From positions 1 through 50,135 of the forward strand of contig NZ_AWQS01000008.1 of the NCBI RefSeq assembly GCF_000576575.1: 50,135 nt of DNA, given 5' to 3'. Shown here piece after piece: positions 23,323 through 33,596 of the stretch (position 1 is the first letter of the stretch; every line of letters starts with the position of its first letter). The notes below the pieces were generated by a model that worked only from the letters and a program-made list of their open reading frames with translations, searched no databases and was not told the DNA's origin. The DNA is from Intrasporangium chromatireducens Q5-1. Its GTDB lineage: Bacteria > Actinomycetota > Actinomycetes > Actinomycetales > Dermatophilaceae. Made by a program: the position numbers and the translations under genes.

Positions 23323-23472
23323 GCCGAACCGCGGCTCCGGGCCTCCCTCGCTGGCGCTCGGTCGGGTCCTCACCGCTTGGCTCAGACGCGTTCATCGCTC
23401 GCCTGAGCCGAACCGCGGCTCCGGGCCTCCCTCGCTGGCGCTCGGTCGGGTCCTCACCGCTTGGCTCAGACG
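23317..23472. repeat. two copies of a 72-bp hairpin repeat between helR and aroQ
   Basis: Identical 72-bp copies lie at 23317-23388 and 23401-23472 (period 84, 12-bp spacer). Each begins CTGAGCCGAACCGCGG and ends CCGCTTGGCTCAG, so its ends are near-inverted repeats, and holds the 34-bp core (23338-23371; 23422-23455) also inserted in gmk. The left copy contains the helR stop codon and the right copy the aroQ stop codon. Position between convergent genes suggests a terminator role. Confidence 0.93.
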
Positions 23473-23903
23473 AGTGCACGGAGGGCGAGCAGGTAGCTCT
23501 GCAGCCCGAAGCCGGCGACATACCCGGTCGCGACCGGCGCGACGACGGAGGTATGCCGGAACTCCTCGCGGGCTGCGGGGTTGGACAGGTGCACCTCGAC
23601 GAGGGACCGGCCGCTCGTCGTCACGATCGCGCATGCGTCGCGGACGGCATACGAGTAGTGCGTGAAGGCCCCGGGGTTGAGCACGACATCCGCGCCGGCG
23701 TCGACCGCCTCGTGCAGCCAGTCGATGAGCTCACCCTCGTGGTTGGTCTGCCGGCAGTCGGCGACGAGGCCCAGGTGCTCCGCCTCGCGGCGGACGGCGT
23801 CGTGCACGTCGGCGAGGGTGTCCGAGCCGTAGACCTCCGGCTCGCGCGTGCCGAGCCGGCCCAGGTTGGGACCGGACAGGACGAAGACCGTGGGAGCCGT
23901 CAT
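23466..23903 (-). CDS. aroQ: 3-dehydroquinate dehydratase, type II
   Basis: Third step of the shikimate pathway: dehydration of 3-dehydroquinate. The 145-residue type II enzyme shows [16 protein letters not shown] near the N-terminus with the active-site Arg and Tyr, [32 protein letters not shown] with the catalytic His region, and [15 protein letters not shown] differs from the common GPNLNLLG. Start ATG 23903 by homology; the frame extends to 23948 without conserved sequence. Two GTATGCCG motif copies lie inside (23551 plus, 23646 minus). It ends the aroC-aroK-aroB-aroQ run; its stop codon lies in a repeat. Confidence 0.96.
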   Translation of the reverse strand: MTAPTVFVLSGPNLGRLGTREPEVYGSDTLADVHDAVRREAEHLGLVADCRQTNHEGELIDWLHEAVDAGADVVLNPGAFTHYSYAVRDACAIVTTSGRSLVEVHLSNPAAREEFRHTSVVAPVATGYVAGFGLQSYLLALRALV

Positions 23904-23957
23904 GACCGCGAGTGTAGAAGAGGCCGTATGCCGTTGTGCCTGCTCCACGCGGACGGC

Positions 23958-25034
23958 TCAGCCACCCGCGACGAGCGTGTAAGCCCCGCGGAGCAGGTCG
24001 TCGCTCGGCCCGACGAGGCGGTTCGGACGAGCCAGGCCGTCCAGCACGACGAAGCGCAGGGTCGACCCGCGTGACTTCTTGTCGCGGCGCATCGCGGTCA
24101 GCAGGTCCTCCCATCGGTCGCCCCGGTAGGTGGTGGGCAGACCGACCGAGGTCAGCACGTCCCGGTGCCGAGCCACCAGCCCGTCGTCGGCGTGCCCGGA
24201 CAGTCGAGCCAGCTCGGCGACGTAGACCATGCCGACACTGACCGCCTCGCCGTGCCGCCACGAGAAGTGCTCGACCTGCTCGATGGCGTGGCCGAAGGTG
24301 TGCCCGTAGTTGAGGATCTCGCGCAGCGAGGCCTCCTTGAGGTCGGCCGAGACCACGTCCGCCTTGACCCGCACGGCCCGCTCGACCAGCTCCCGCAGGT
24401 GCCGGTTGTCGGCGCGGCGTGCGCCGACCGGGTCGGCCTCGACGAGCTCGAGGATCTCGGGGTCGGCGATGAACCCTGCCTTGATCACCTCGGCGAGACC
24501 GGCGACGAGGTCGGCATGGGGCAGGGTCGCGAGGACGTCGAGGTCACAGAGCACGCCCGCCGGGGCGTGGAAGGCCCCGACGAGGTTCTTGCCCTCCGAC
24601 GTGTTGATGCCGGTCTTGCCACCGACCGCCGCATCCACCATGCCGAGCAGCGTCGTGGGCACGTGCACCACCCTGACGCCGCGCAGCCAGGTGGCTGCGA
24701 CGAAGCCGGCGAGGTCGGTGACGGCGCCGCCACCGACCCCGACGATCGCGTCCGAACGGGTGAAGCCGGCCTGGCCCAGCTGGGCCCAGAGGCGGCTGGC
24801 GACGCCCGCCGTCTTCGCGGCCTCCGCGTCGGGCACCGCTGCCAGCGAAGCGGCATACCCCTGTCGCAGCAGGGAGTCCGCGACGGACTCGGCGAACCCG
24901 CTCAGCGCGGCCGAGTGGACGACGAGCACGCGCTCGACCCCGTCACCGAGCAACCCGCCGACCTCGGAGAGCAGGTCGCGACCGATCACGACGTCGTAGT
25001 CGTCGCCGACCCGGATCGTCGTCGCGTCGCTCAC
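23958..25034 (-). CDS. aroB: 3-dehydroquinate synthase
   Basis: A 358-residue NAD+- and metal-dependent enzyme converting DAHP to 3-dehydroquinate. The nucleotide-binding GVGGGAVTDLAGFVAATWLRG (in part, near residue 99), PTTLLGMVDAAVGGKTGIN, KNLVGAFHAP and the metal ligands in EVIKAGFI and NYGHTFGHAIE are all intact. Start ATG 25034 overlaps the aroK stop by 4 bp. A 54-bp gap with one GTATGCCG copy (23926) separates it from aroQ. Confidence 0.98.
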   Translation of the reverse strand: MSDATTIRVGDDYDVVIGRDLLSEVGGLLGDGVERVLVVHSAALSGFAESVADSLLRQGYAASLAAVPDAEAAKTAGVASRLWAQLGQAGFTRSDAIVGVGGGAVTDLAGFVAATWLRGVRVVHVPTTLLGMVDAAVGGKTGINTSEGKNLVGAFHAPAGVLCDLDVLATLPHADLVAGLAEVIKAGFIADPEILELVEADPVGARRADNRHLRELVERAVRVKADVVSADLKEASLREILNYGHTFGHAIEQVEHFSWRHGEAVSVGMVYVAELARLSGHADDGLVARHRDVLTSVGLPTTYRGDRWEDLLTAMRRDKKSRGSTLRFVVLDGLARPNRLVGPSDDLLRGAYTLVAGG

Positions 25035-25558
25035 CTGCGCTCCCCCAACAGGCCGGCGATCTCGGCGGCGATGTCCTCGGGCGCGCGCCCCGCCGTGTCG
25101 ACCGTGTGGCTGGCGACCGCCTCGTAGACCGGGCGTCGCTGCTTCATGAGCGCGACCCAGCCGGCCCGAGGGTTCACCGCGAGCAGCGGCCTCGACTGGT
25201 CGAAGCCGATTCGCTTGCTGGCGTCCGCGATCGCCACGTCGAGGAACACGACGGTGTGGCCCTCGAGGGCCGCGCGGGTCTCTGCGTCCATGACCGCGCC
25301 ACCACCGAGGGCCAGGACACCGGTTGTCTCCGCGAGGGCACGGGCGACCTCCGCCCGCTCGAGGTCGCGGAAGACCGGCTCCCCCTCCTCGATGAAGATG
25401 TCCGCGATGGTGCGACCCGTGGACGCCTCGATGGCGAGGTCGGTGTCGTGCAGGTCGACCCCGAGCCGAGCAGCGAGGGCACGCCCGACCGTCGTCTTGC
25501 CGGAGCCCGGCGGCCCGACGAGGACGGCAAGGGGTCGGGTGGCGGGGTCGCTCACCAT
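25031..25558 (-). CDS. aroK: shikimate kinase
   Basis: Phosphorylates shikimate at the 3-hydroxyl. The 175-residue NMP-kinase fold has Walker A GPPGSGKT (15-22), [18 protein letters not shown] with the shikimate-binding Asp, FRDLE, and the LALGGGAV Walker B region. ATG 25558 overlaps the aroC end by 7 bp; GTG 25555 (GTGA overlap) is equally possible and changes one residue. Confidence 0.97.
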   Translation of the reverse strand: MVSDPATRPLAVLVGPPGSGKTTVGRALAARLGVDLHDTDLAIEASTGRTIADIFIEEGEPVFRDLERAEVARALAETTGVLALGGGAVMDAETRAALEGHTVVFLDVAIADASKRIGFDQSRPLLAVNPRAGWVALMKQRRPVYEAVASHTVDTAGRAPEDIAAEIAGLLGERR

Positions 25559-26772
25559 GTGCGCATCCCCTCGGGGATCGCCGCCAGGTAGGCCTTCATG
25601 TTGCGCCGCGTCTCCGCCACCGAGTCACCGCCGAACTTCTCGAGGCAGGCCTCGGCAAGGACGAGGGCGACCATGGCCTCAGCCACGACACCTGCGGCGG
25701 GGACCGCGCAGACGTCCGAGCGCTGGTGGATGGCGGTGGCTGCCTCGCCCGTCGCGACGTCGACGGTGGCGAGCGCTCGCGGGACGGTGCTGATCGGTTT
25801 CATCGCCGCCCGCACCCGCAGCACCTGACCGGTCGACATGCCGCCCTCGGTGCCGCCGGCCCGGCCGGTGCGGCGGCGGATCGTGCCGTCGACGAGGTCC
25901 ATCTCGTCGTGCGCCTCCGACCCGCGCCGGCGTGCGGTCTCGAAGCCGTCGCCGAGCTCGACGCCCTTGATCGCCTGGATGCTCATGAGCGCGGCGGCCA
26001 GGCGGGCGTCGAGCTTGCGGTCCCAGTGCACGTGTGAGCCGAGTCCCGGCGGCAGGTCGTAGGCGAGGACCTCGACGACACCGCCGAGGGTGTCGCCGTC
26101 CTTCCGGGCCGCGTCGACCTCGGCGACCATCGCCGCCGAGCCGGTCGGGTCGAGGGCGCGGACGGGGTCGGCGTCGAGGGCCGCGACGTCGTCGGGTCCC
26201 GGCAGGGTCGTGCCGTGGGCCACCGCCGCCCGGCCGATCGCGACGGTGTGCGAGACGAGCCGGATGCCGTAGGCCTGCTCGAGGAACCGGCCAGCGACCT
26301 CGCCCAGCGCGACCCGGGCAGCGGTCTCGCGGGCCGAGGCGCGCTCGAGGACCGGACGCGCGTCGGCGTGGCCGTACTTCTGCATGCCGACGAGGTCCGC
26401 GTGACCCGGCCGTGGGCGGGTGAGGGGCTTGTTGCGGGCGACCTCCTTGTCCGCGCCGACGTCACTGGCCGCCGCGTAGGCCGCGTCCGTGACCGGCTCG
26501 GGGCTCATCACCGTCTCCCACTTCGGCCACTCGGTGTTGCCGATCCGGACGGCGACCGGGCTGCCGAGGGTGACGCCGTGGCGCACGCCGCCGAGGAACT
26601 CGACCTCGTCCTGCTCGAACTTCATCCGCGCGCCACGGCCGTAGCCGAGCCGGCGCCGCGCGAGGGCCCGGCGCAGGTCGTCTGCGGACACCTCGACGCC
26701 GGTCGGCAGGCCCTCCAGGACCGCAACGAGCGCCGGGCCATGGGACTCACCGGCGGTCAACCAACGCAACAT
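25552..26772 (-). CDS. aroC: chorismate synthase
   Basis: The 406-residue FMN-dependent enzyme makes chorismate from EPSP. Motifs: [20 protein letters not shown] at the N-terminus, [40 protein letters not shown] (near 110-130), and GGMSTGQ. Start ATG 26772 by homology to [12 protein letters not shown]; the open frame runs 21 bp further. It needs reduced FMN, and an FMN-reductase-type gene lies 79 bp upstream on the same strand, though a functional link is unproven. Confidence 0.98.
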   Translation of the reverse strand: MLRWLTAGESHGPALVAVLEGLPTGVEVSADDLRRALARRRLGYGRGARMKFEQDEVEFLGGVRHGVTLGSPVAVRIGNTEWPKWETVMSPEPVTDAAYAAASDVGADKEVARNKPLTRPRPGHADLVGMQKYGHADARPVLERASARETAARVALGEVAGRFLEQAYGIRLVSHTVAIGRAAVAHGTTLPGPDDVAALDADPVRALDPTGSAAMVAEVDAARKDGDTLGGVVEVLAYDLPPGLGSHVHWDRKLDARLAAALMSIQAIKGVELGDGFETARRRGSEAHDEMDLVDGTIRRRTGRAGGTEGGMSTGQVLRVRAAMKPISTVPRALATVDVATGEAATAIHQRSDVCAVPAAGVVAEAMVALVLAEACLEKFGGDSVAETRRNMKAYLAAIPEGMRTW

Positions 26773-26851
26773 GGTCGTGATCCTGCCACGCACGTGCCGG
26801 TCGGCCGGATGCCGCCCGGCACGCGGACGCGGGCCGGCGTGAGTCAGCGGG

Positions 26852-27427
26852 TCAGAGCTCGTCCTTGGGCAGGACGGTCAGGACGCGCGCGATGAACTCG
26901 TGGAAGGCCAGCATGTAGTCCCGCAGGAAAGCCTCGGTGGCCGGGTCGTTCACCTCGCCGTCCGCGCCGAAGACCTCCGGCCGGAACTGGATGTAGGCCT
27001 CCACGGCGTTCATCAGGGGGCTGTTGCAGAACGCGAGCACCTGCTTGAGGCTCTGTTGCCCGACGGCCGTGCCGATCGGGCCGGGTGAGGCACCGATGAC
27101 CGCCGACGGCTTGCGGGCGAAGGAGTTCTCACCCCAGGGCCGGCTCGCCCAGTCGATCGCGTTCTTGAGGGCTCCGGGGATCGACCGGTTGTACTCGGGG
27201 GTGACGAACAGGACCGCGTCGACCTTCGCGATCGCGTCCTTCAGGGCCCGGCCCTCCGGTGGGTAGTCCGCGTCGTAGTCGTAGCTGTAGAGCGGGAGGT
27301 TGCCGATCGGGATCTCGGTGAACTCCATGTGCTCCGGAGCGAGGCGGATCAGCGACCTCGACAGGATGCGGTTGATCGAGCCCTTGGCGAGGCTTCCGAC
27401 GAAGTAGCCGACGTGCTGGGTGGCCAT
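26852..27427 (-). CDS. NADPH-dependent FMN reductase family protein
   Basis: A 191-residue flavodoxin-fold protein. The FMN phosphate loop [12 protein letters not shown] (residues 11-22) and the family signature [20 protein letters not shown] (about 75-94) place it with the NADPH:FMN/quinone reductases (ChrR, YieF, SsuE-like). ATG 27427 has AAAGGG seven bases upstream. It interrupts the usual prepilin-peptidase-aroC adjacency, with its own 148-bp upstream gap, so may be separately transcribed. Substrate unknown; quinone or FMN reduction is likely. Confidence 0.85.
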   Translation of the reverse strand: MATQHVGYFVGSLAKGSINRILSRSLIRLAPEHMEFTEIPIGNLPLYSYDYDADYPPEGRALKDAIAKVDAVLFVTPEYNRSIPGALKNAIDWASRPWGENSFARKPSAVIGASPGPIGTAVGQQSLKQVLAFCNSPLMNAVEAYIQFRPEVFGADGEVNDPATEAFLRDYMLAFHEFIARVLTVLPKDEL

Positions 27428-27576
27428 GATGGGACCCTTTCTGCGGGGCGGAGGGGACCCCCTTCACTGTCCTCGCTCCCGCAGCGGGTCACAACCGCGC
27501 TCAGCTGTGCTCGACGGGCGCATCGGCTCGGGCTACCGCGCCACGCCGGTGCGGCGGGTGCGACGGGCCGGTGAGC

Positions 27577-28278
27577 TCACAGCAGGGGCGGCACGTCGAC
27601 GAACAGGGTGAGCACGCTCCCCGCGACGAGGAACGGCCCGAACGGGACGGCCTCGCGCCCCGACCGGCGCAGCACCACAACGTGGACGAGCGCGTAGGCG
27701 CCACCGAGCAGGAAGGCACTGTAGAGCGCGACGAGCGGGTGCCACCAGCCGACGGCTCCGGTGACGAGACCGACGAGGCCGCACAGCACGACGTCGCCGA
27801 GCCCGAAGCCGCTCCTCAGCGCCGCGGCGAGGAGGGCGAGCGCCAGGGCGATCGCGCCGAGAGCGACGGCTCCGACGACCGAGCGCAGCAGCAGGCCCCA
27901 GTCGGCGCCGGCCCATGCGGCGAGCCCGAGTTGCACGAAGAGGATCGGAAAGGCCGGCAGGGTGAGGCCTTCGGGCAGCCGGTGGACGTCGAGATCGACC
28001 CAGACGAGGGCCACCGCGACGGCCGTGAAGCAGAGCAGGGCCGGCAGCAGCGCCCAGTGCGCGGCCGGCCCGAAGCGCCAGGCGAGGGCGGCCCACACCG
28101 GGCCCAGCACGAGCGCGACCGCCCAGCCCGGGATCCGCCGTGGCCGCTGTGCCTCGGCGTCGAGGCGGTAGCCGCGGGTCTGCAGGCGCGCCCCGAGCAG
28201 ATGGCCCACGAGCGTCCCCGCCACGGCGGCAGCGAGCACCACCCACAGGGGCGTGCCGGCAGCCGGCGCCCAGCTCAC
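27577..28278 (-). CDS. A24-family prepilin-peptidase-like membrane protein
   Basis: A 233-residue polytopic membrane protein with six or seven hydrophobic segments. The two aspartates of A24 peptidases are present: Asp95 in WVDLDVHRLP and Asp162 in GFGLGDVVL (GxGD motif). It lacks the N-terminal Zn-binding cytoplasmic domain of PilD. The GTG 28278 start overlaps the aroE stop by 4 bp; the longer open frame upstream is aroE in another frame. A homologue occupies this place in mycobacteria and streptomycetes. No pilin or secretion genes are in the window. Confidence 0.88.
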   Translation of the reverse strand: MSWAPAAGTPLWVVLAAAVAGTLVGHLLGARLQTRGYRLDAEAQRPRRIPGWAVALVLGPVWAALAWRFGPAAHWALLPALLCFTAVAVALVWVDLDVHRLPEGLTLPAFPILFVQLGLAAWAGADWGLLLRSVVGAVALGAIALALALLAAALRSGFGLGDVVLCGLVGLVTGAVGWWHPLVALYSAFLLGGAYALVHVVVLRRSGREAVPFGPFLVAGSVLTLFVDVPPLL

Positions 28279-29069
28279 CGGCGGGCAAGCGCGCCGGCGA
28301 GGGCGTGGCGCATCTCGGGGACCGGCGCCGGCAGCCCGGTCATCAGCCGGACCTGCTCGGCCGCTTGGTGCAGCAGCATCTCCGTCCCCTCGACGACGGT
28401 CCAGCCTTGGGCTCGGGCCGCTCGCTGGAGGGGCGTCTCCCCCTCCCCGTAGACGACGTCGAGCACCACGCCGCGTTCCTCGGGCAGGTCGGTGAGCCCG
28501 TCGAGCGAGGCGGGCGGCACCGTGCTGATGACCGCTGTGGTGCTGGGCCACCGTCCCATCGGCGTTGCCGTCACGTCGAGCCCGGCCGCGGTCGCCTGAT
28601 GCAGGGTCTGGGGCCGCGGCTGCCCACGGACCATGAAGGCGACGCGTCGTACCCCCAGGAGCGCCGCCGCCGCGACGGCGGAGCGCGCCGTGGCCCCGGA
28701 GCCGACGATGACGAGGCTCTCGGCCCGCTCGAGGCCCGACTCGCGCAGCGCGGTGGCCAGGCCGTGCACGTCGGTGTTGTCGGCGCCCCATCCCGCGTCG
28801 GACCGGACGAGGGTGTTGGCCGCGCCCGTCTGGCGGGCTTGCACACTTGCGTCGTGGGCGGCGGCCAGGGCGGCCTCCTTGAGCGGCATCGTCAGGGAGA
28901 GCCCGCGCCATCCTTCGCCGAGCTCGCGCAGGGCCGCCTCGAAGCGCTCGACCGTGACATTCCGACGGTCGTACGTCCAGTCCGACAGACCGAGTGCCGC
29001 ATACGCGGCCCGGTGCAGGACGGGCGAGAGCGAGTGCTCGATCGGCGAGCCCCAGACGGCGCACTTCAT
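28275..29069 (-). CDS. aroE: shikimate dehydrogenase
   Basis: NADPH-dependent reduction of 3-dehydroshikimate to shikimate; 264 residues. Shikimate-binding SPIEHSLSPVLHRAAY (9-24), catalytic Lys in SLTMPLKEAAL, GADNTDVHG and the NADP-binding VIVGSGATARSAVAA follow in order. SLTMPLKE, where many have NVTxPxKE, is found in actinobacterial members. Start ATG 29069 is the first Met of the conserved region. It is 13 bp behind mltG and overlaps the prepilin peptidase by 4 bp. Confidence 0.95.
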   Translation of the reverse strand: MKCAVWGSPIEHSLSPVLHRAAYAALGLSDWTYDRRNVTVERFEAALRELGEGWRGLSLTMPLKEAALAAAHDASVQARQTGAANTLVRSDAGWGADNTDVHGLATALRESGLERAESLVIVGSGATARSAVAAAALLGVRRVAFMVRGQPRPQTLHQATAAGLDVTATPMGRWPSTTAVISTVPPASLDGLTDLPEERGVVLDVVYGEGETPLQRAARAQGWTVVEGTEMLLHQAAEQVRLMTGLPAPVPEMRHALAGALARR

Positions 29070-29082
29070 CGTCGACGCCGGG

Positions 29083-30297
29083 TCAGCAGGTGCCCTTGTG
29101 GGCCTGGCACCAGCCCTGGAACTGCGCGACGTACTTCTGGTGCTCCGCGTAGGTCGCCGCGAACTTCGTCTCCCCGGTCTCGGGGTTGACGGTGACGAAG
29201 AAGAGCCACGGGCCCTGCGCCGGCTCGGCGGCCGCCTTGATGGCGCTCTCGCCCGGGTTGCCGATCGGTCCCGGTGGCAGCCCCGGGTGCCCGTAGGTGT
29301 TGTACGGGTTCTTGCTCTGCCGGTCGGCGTCCGTCGTGGTGATGCCGTGCTTCCCCACGGCGTAGTTGACGGTCGAGTCGAACTGCAGCGGCATGTTCTT
29401 GGCGAGCCGGTTCTCGATGACCCGAGCCACCTTGGGCCGGTCCTCCGGGTGTCGGGCCTCCGCCTCGACGAGGCTGGCGACGGTGACGACGTGCTCCATC
29501 TTGTCCTCGGGGACGCCGAGCGCGTTGAGGCGCTTGACGGACTGGCCGACCAGCTGCGCGAGCTGGTCCTTGGCGCTCGTGCCGGGGTCGAAGGAGTAGC
29601 TCGCCGGGAAGAGGTAGCCCTCGACATTTCCCTTGGCCGCAGCCGGCAGGCCGAGCGCCGCACCGTCCTTGGCGGCCGCCGTGTACTCGGCGACCGGCGT
29701 ACCGGTCTGCTTCGACAGCTCCGCGTAGATCTCCTTGGCCCACAGGCCCTCACGGATCGTCACCGAGCTGGTGATCCGGTTCTTGGGGTCGACGAGGATG
29801 GCGACCGCCTCGGCTGCCGACATCTGCTTCTTGAGCCGGTAGGCGCCGGGCTGGATGGCCGCACTCTTGGGGTTGGCCTTGGCTGCCTCGATGTAGGCCT
29901 TGCTCGACTTGACGACGTCCGCCTCGACGAGCGTCTTGGCGATCGCGGCCCCCGTGTCGCCCTGCTCGACCTTGACCTCGACCTGCCCCGAGCCGGGCCC
30001 CGGGTAGTCGTTGGACTCGAGGAACCCCGAGACGACCGGGCGCAGATAGGTGTAGGCGACCGCCACTCCGCCGCCGACGACGACGAGGGCCAGCAGGATG
30101 ACGGCGAAGCGCCGCCAGGCCGGCGGCTTGTGCGACCGGCGGCCGGGCACGCGGCGGGAGCGCTGCTCGGCCTCCCGCAGCTCGCGACGGGTCAGCGGGG
30201 CCGACGCACGGCCGGAGTCGGGGTCGTCAGAGGGCACGGGCGCATCGACGTGCTCGTCGTGGTCGCCGAAGATCGACGACTCGAGATGCTCATTCAT
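29083..30297 (-). CDS. mltG: endolytic murein transglycosylase
   Basis: A 404-residue single-pass membrane protein that cuts nascent glycan strands and limits their length. A 60-residue acidic then basic cytoplasmic head precedes one membrane helix (about 64-84); the extracytoplasmic part has the YceG fold with a LysM-like subdomain, the catalytic Glu278 in ASLVEAEA, QFDSTVNYAVG and the C-terminal GLPPGPIGNPGESAIKAA motif. Start ATG 30297 overlaps the ruvX stop by 4 bp. Confidence 0.96.
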   Translation of the reverse strand: MNEHLESSIFGDHDEHVDAPVPSDDPDSGRASAPLTRRELREAEQRSRRVPGRRSHKPPAWRRFAVILLALVVVGGGVAVAYTYLRPVVSGFLESNDYPGPGSGQVEVKVEQGDTGAAIAKTLVEADVVKSSKAYIEAAKANPKSAAIQPGAYRLKKQMSAAEAVAILVDPKNRITSSVTIREGLWAKEIYAELSKQTGTPVAEYTAAAKDGAALGLPAAAKGNVEGYLFPASYSFDPGTSAKDQLAQLVGQSVKRLNALGVPEDKMEHVVTVASLVEAEARHPEDRPKVARVIENRLAKNMPLQFDSTVNYAVGKHGITTTDADRQSKNPYNTYGHPGLPPGPIGNPGESAIKAAAEPAQGPWLFFVTVNPETGETKFAATYAEHQKYVAQFQGWCQAHKGTC

Positions 30298-30797
30298 CGA
30301 CGTGGGGCCTTCTTCCGTGGCTTGCGCGCCGACGAGACGGTCTCGCCGGCCGGCACACCGGACTGCGTCTCGGCGTCGAGGGCCACCTGCAGGATAAGCA
30401 CAGCTGCAGCCTGGTCGACGACGGCCCGCTGCCCCCGGCCCGGCACACCGCTGTCGCGTAGTCTGCGGTGCGCGTCGACCGTCGTCAAGCGTTCGTCGAG
30501 GAGGCGCACGGGGACCGGGCGGACCCGCTTCGCCAGCTCGGCGGCATACGACCGGGCGATCTGGGCCGCCGCGCCCTCCGCGCCGGAGAGCAGGAGCGGC
30601 AGGCCGACGACGACGCCGACCGCCTGCCGGTCGGACACGAGCGCCGTCACCTCGTCGAGGTCGCTGCCGCCCTCCGCGTCGCGCGGCAGGGTGGCGACCG
30701 GCAGCGCAAAGCTGCCGGTGGGGTCCGACGCTGCGATCCCGACGCGGGCGTTGCCGACGTCGACGCCGATCCGGACCCCGGGAAGCATCCCCGTCAC
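30294..30797 (-). CDS. ruvX: RuvX/YqgF RNase H-like pre-16S rRNA nuclease
   Basis: A 167-residue RNase H-fold protein, involved in 16S rRNA 5' maturation in E. coli and formerly called a Holliday-junction resolvase. Acidic residues are in [16 protein letters not shown] (11-26), [11 protein letters not shown] and [14 protein letters not shown] 30797 overlaps the alaS stop by 4 bp. Conserved alaS-ruvX-mltG-aroE order. A GGCATAC motif copy lies at 30543-30549. The C-terminal 25 residues are Lys/Arg rich. Confidence 0.95.
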   Translation of the reverse strand: MTGMLPGVRIGVDVGNARVGIAASDPTGSFALPVATLPRDAEGGSDLDEVTALVSDRQAVGVVVGLPLLLSGAEGAAAQIARSYAAELAKRVRPVPVRLLDERLTTVDAHRRLRDSGVPGRGQRAVVDQAAAVLILQVALDAETQSGVPAGETVSSARKPRKKAPRR

Positions 30798-33499
30798 GTA
30801 CCCAGCGCGCGCAGCTGGTCCTCGACCGCACCGAGCGCGGCAGAGACCTTGCTCGCGTCGGAGCCGCCGCCCTGGGCGATGTCGTCCTTGCCGCCACCGC
30901 CGCCGCCGAGCTGCTGCGCCGCGGTGCGCACGAAGGCACCAGCCCGAAGGCCGGCCTGCCGGGCGCGCTCGTTCGTCGCGACGATGGTGATCGGCCGGCC
31001 CTGGTTGACGGCGGCCATCGAGACGAGCGCCGGCCGGTCGTTGCCCAGCCGGTGGCGCACGTCGAGCACGAGGGCGCGCAGGTCGTCGGCGGTGACGTCG
31101 GTGCCCGCGTCGTGGCTGACGAAGCTCACACCGCCGATGTCGCGGGCGGTGGTGACCAGGCCCGCTGCGGCACCGAGGACCTGCGCCTGGCGCACCGCGG
31201 CGATCTCCTTCTCCGCGTCCTTGAGCTTGCCGAGGATGCCGGAGATCCGTTCGGGCAGCTCCTCGGGCCGGGCCTTGACGATCTCGGCGAGCTGGCCGAC
31301 GATCGCCGCCTCGCGGGCGAGGAAGGAGTAGGCGTCGGCGCCGACGAGCGCCTCGACGCGGCGCACGCCGGAGCCGATGGACGACTCACCGAGGAGCTTG
31401 ACGACACCGAGCTGCCCGGAGCGCTGGGCGTGCGTGCCACCGCACAGCTCACGCGCCCAGTCGCCGACCGAGACGACCCGCACCTCGTTGCCGTACTTCT
31501 CCCCGAACAGGGCCATCGCACCGATGTCGTGCGCCTCCTGCTGCGTCATGATCTCGGCGTGGACCGGCAGGTCCTCGAGCAGCAGCGCGTTGACCTTGGC
31601 CTCGACGTCGGACAGGACGGAGCCGGGCACCGCGTGCTGTGCCTTGAAGTCGAAGCGGAACCGGCCGGGCGCGTTCTCGGACCCGGCCTGCGTGGCGGTG
31701 TCGCCGACGGCCTCGCGAATCGCTTTGTGCACCATGTGAGTTGCGGTGTGGGCGCGCGAGATCGACCGGCGGCGGTCGATGTCGACCTTGGCGAACCCGA
31801 GCTCGCCCGGGTTGACCTCCCCCTGGACGACCGAGGCGCGGTGCACGATGAGCCCGTTGATCGGCTTCTGGACGTCGCGCACGTCGATGATGGCGCCGTT
31901 CTCGAGCTCGATGAGGCCGCCGTCGGCGAGCTGGCCGCCGCCCTCGGCATAGAACGGAGTCCGGTCGAGGACGATCTCGATCTCGTCGCCGACGCTCGCC
32001 GCATCGACGTTCTCGCCGCCGCGGATGATGCCCGCGACACGGCCCTCCGAGACGACCTCGTCGTAGCCGGTGAACTCGACGTCGCGGCCGAGCCCGTCGG
32101 CGATCTGCCGGTAGACGTGCATGTCGCCGTGGGCGGTCTTCTTGGCGCGGGCGTCCGCCTTCGCGCGGTCGCGCTGCTCGGCCATCAGCCGGCGGAAGCC
32201 CGCCTCGTCGACCTCGACGCCCTGCTCGGCCGCCATCTCGAGGGTCAGGTCGATCGGGAACCCGTAGGTGTCGTGGAGGGTGAAGGCCTGCTCGCCGCTC
32301 AGCTGCTGCGGCGCCTGGGGCCACGCCTTGATCCGGCCCACCGCCGTGTCGAGGATCGTCGTGCCGGACGAGAGGGTGCGGCGGAACGCGTCCTCCTCGG
32401 CATAGGCCACCTGGCTGATCCGGTCGAAGTCGCTGCGCAGCTGCGGGTAGGACTTGCTCATCTGCTCCATGCTGACGGGCAGCAGATGCGGCATCGCCGG
32501 CTCGTCGACCCCGAGGAGCACCATCGAACGGACCGCCCGACGGAGCATGCGGCGCAGGACGTAGCCACGTCCCTCGTTGCTCGGGGTGACGCCGTCGCCG
32601 ATGAGCATCAAGCAGGTGCGGACGTGGTCCGCCACGACGCGCAGGCGCACGTCGTCGGGGTGGCTCTCGGAGGCGATGTGGCTCGGGGCCGCGCCATAGG
32701 CCTTGCCCGCCATCTCGGCCGCCTTGTCGAGGACCGGGAACACCTCGTCGATCTCGTAGAGGTTGTCGACGCCCTGCAGGATGCTCGCCATCCGCTCGAG
32801 CCCCATCCCGGTGTCGACGTTGCGCGCGGGCAGCGGCCCCGCGACGTCGAAGTCGACCTTGCTGCGCACCGCGGACAGGTCGTACTGCATGAAGACGAGG
32901 TTCCAGATCTCCATGTAGCGGTCCTCGTCGACGGCCGGGCCGCCCTCGCGGCCGTACTCGGCGCCGCGGTCGACGAAGATCTCGCTGCACGGGCCGCCGG
33001 GGCCCGGCACCCCCATGTGCCAGTAGTTGTCGGCCTTGCCGCGCTTGACGATGCGCGCCGGCGGGATGTCGGTCAGCTCGAGCCACAGCTCGGCGGCCTC
33101 GTCGTCGTCCTCGTAGACCGTCGCCCAGAGCCGCTCGGGGTCGAGGCCGTAGCCGCCCTCCTGCTGCGGCTTGGTCAGCAGCTCCCACGCGAACGCGATG
33201 GCGCCTTCCTTGAAGTAGTCGCCGAAGGAGAAGTTGCCGTTCATCTGGAAGAAGGTGCCGTGCCGGCTCGTCCTGCCGACCTCCTCCAGGTCGGGGGTGC
33301 GGACACACTTCTGCACCGAGGTGGCCCGGGGGTAGTCGGGCGTCTCCTGGCCCAGGAAGTACGGCTTGAAGGGCACCATGCCGGCATTGACGAAGAGCAG
33401 GTTCGGGTCGTCGAAGGGCAGCGGTGCACTCGGGACGACGGTGTGACCGCGGCTCTCGAAGAACGAGAGCCAGCGACGCCTGATCTCGGCGGTTTCCAT
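30794..33499 (-). CDS. alaS: alanyl-tRNA synthetase
   Basis: A 901-residue class II synthetase. The catalytic core opens with [20 protein letters not shown] (residues about 7-26) and carries [15 protein letters not shown]; the editing domain has the zinc ligands HTATHMVH (HxxxH) and CGGTH (CxxxH); the C-Ala domain ends with the Gly-rich [18 protein letters not shown], typical for the family. ATG 33499 by homology; the frame runs open 60 bp more. The 171-bp upstream region holds a strong hairpin (33597-33646) but no T-box pattern I recognise. Confidence 0.98.
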   Translation of the reverse strand: METAEIRRRWLSFFESRGHTVVPSAPLPFDDPNLLFVNAGMVPFKPYFLGQETPDYPRATSVQKCVRTPDLEEVGRTSRHGTFFQMNGNFSFGDYFKEGAIAFAWELLTKPQQEGGYGLDPERLWATVYEDDDEAAELWLELTDIPPARIVKRGKADNYWHMGVPGPGGPCSEIFVDRGAEYGREGGPAVDEDRYMEIWNLVFMQYDLSAVRSKVDFDVAGPLPARNVDTGMGLERMASILQGVDNLYEIDEVFPVLDKAAEMAGKAYGAAPSHIASESHPDDVRLRVVADHVRTCLMLIGDGVTPSNEGRGYVLRRMLRRAVRSMVLLGVDEPAMPHLLPVSMEQMSKSYPQLRSDFDRISQVAYAEEDAFRRTLSSGTTILDTAVGRIKAWPQAPQQLSGEQAFTLHDTYGFPIDLTLEMAAEQGVEVDEAGFRRLMAEQRDRAKADARAKKTAHGDMHVYRQIADGLGRDVEFTGYDEVVSEGRVAGIIRGGENVDAASVGDEIEIVLDRTPFYAEGGGQLADGGLIELENGAIIDVRDVQKPINGLIVHRASVVQGEVNPGELGFAKVDIDRRRSISRAHTATHMVHKAIREAVGDTATQAGSENAPGRFRFDFKAQHAVPGSVLSDVEAKVNALLLEDLPVHAEIMTQQEAHDIGAMALFGEKYGNEVRVVSVGDWARELCGGTHAQRSGQLGVVKLLGESSIGSGVRRVEALVGADAYSFLAREAAIVGQLAEIVKARPEELPERISGILGKLKDAEKEIAAVRQAQVLGAAAGLVTTARDIGGVSFVSHDAGTDVTADDLRALVLDVRHRLGNDRPALVSMAAVNQGRPITIVATNERARQAGLRAGAFVRTAAQQLGGGGGGKDDIAQGGGSDASKVSAALGAVEDQLRALGT

Positions 33500-33596
33500 G
33501 CGGTGGCGGTCCTTGTGTGTGGGCGGCAGGGATGACCCGTGCGGTTGGCGCGCGGGCAATGCTCAACCCTATCCGACACGCGTTGCCGGCCCCACG

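Noticed and set aside
23317-23472. CRISPR array
   Set aside because: Two repeats only, 72 bp long with internal symmetry and a 12-bp spacer; no cas genes nearby.
16854-27427. A redox or defence island linking the two flavodoxin-fold genes
   Set aside because: They lie 10 kb apart among housekeeping genes, belong to different subfamilies and share no neighbours.
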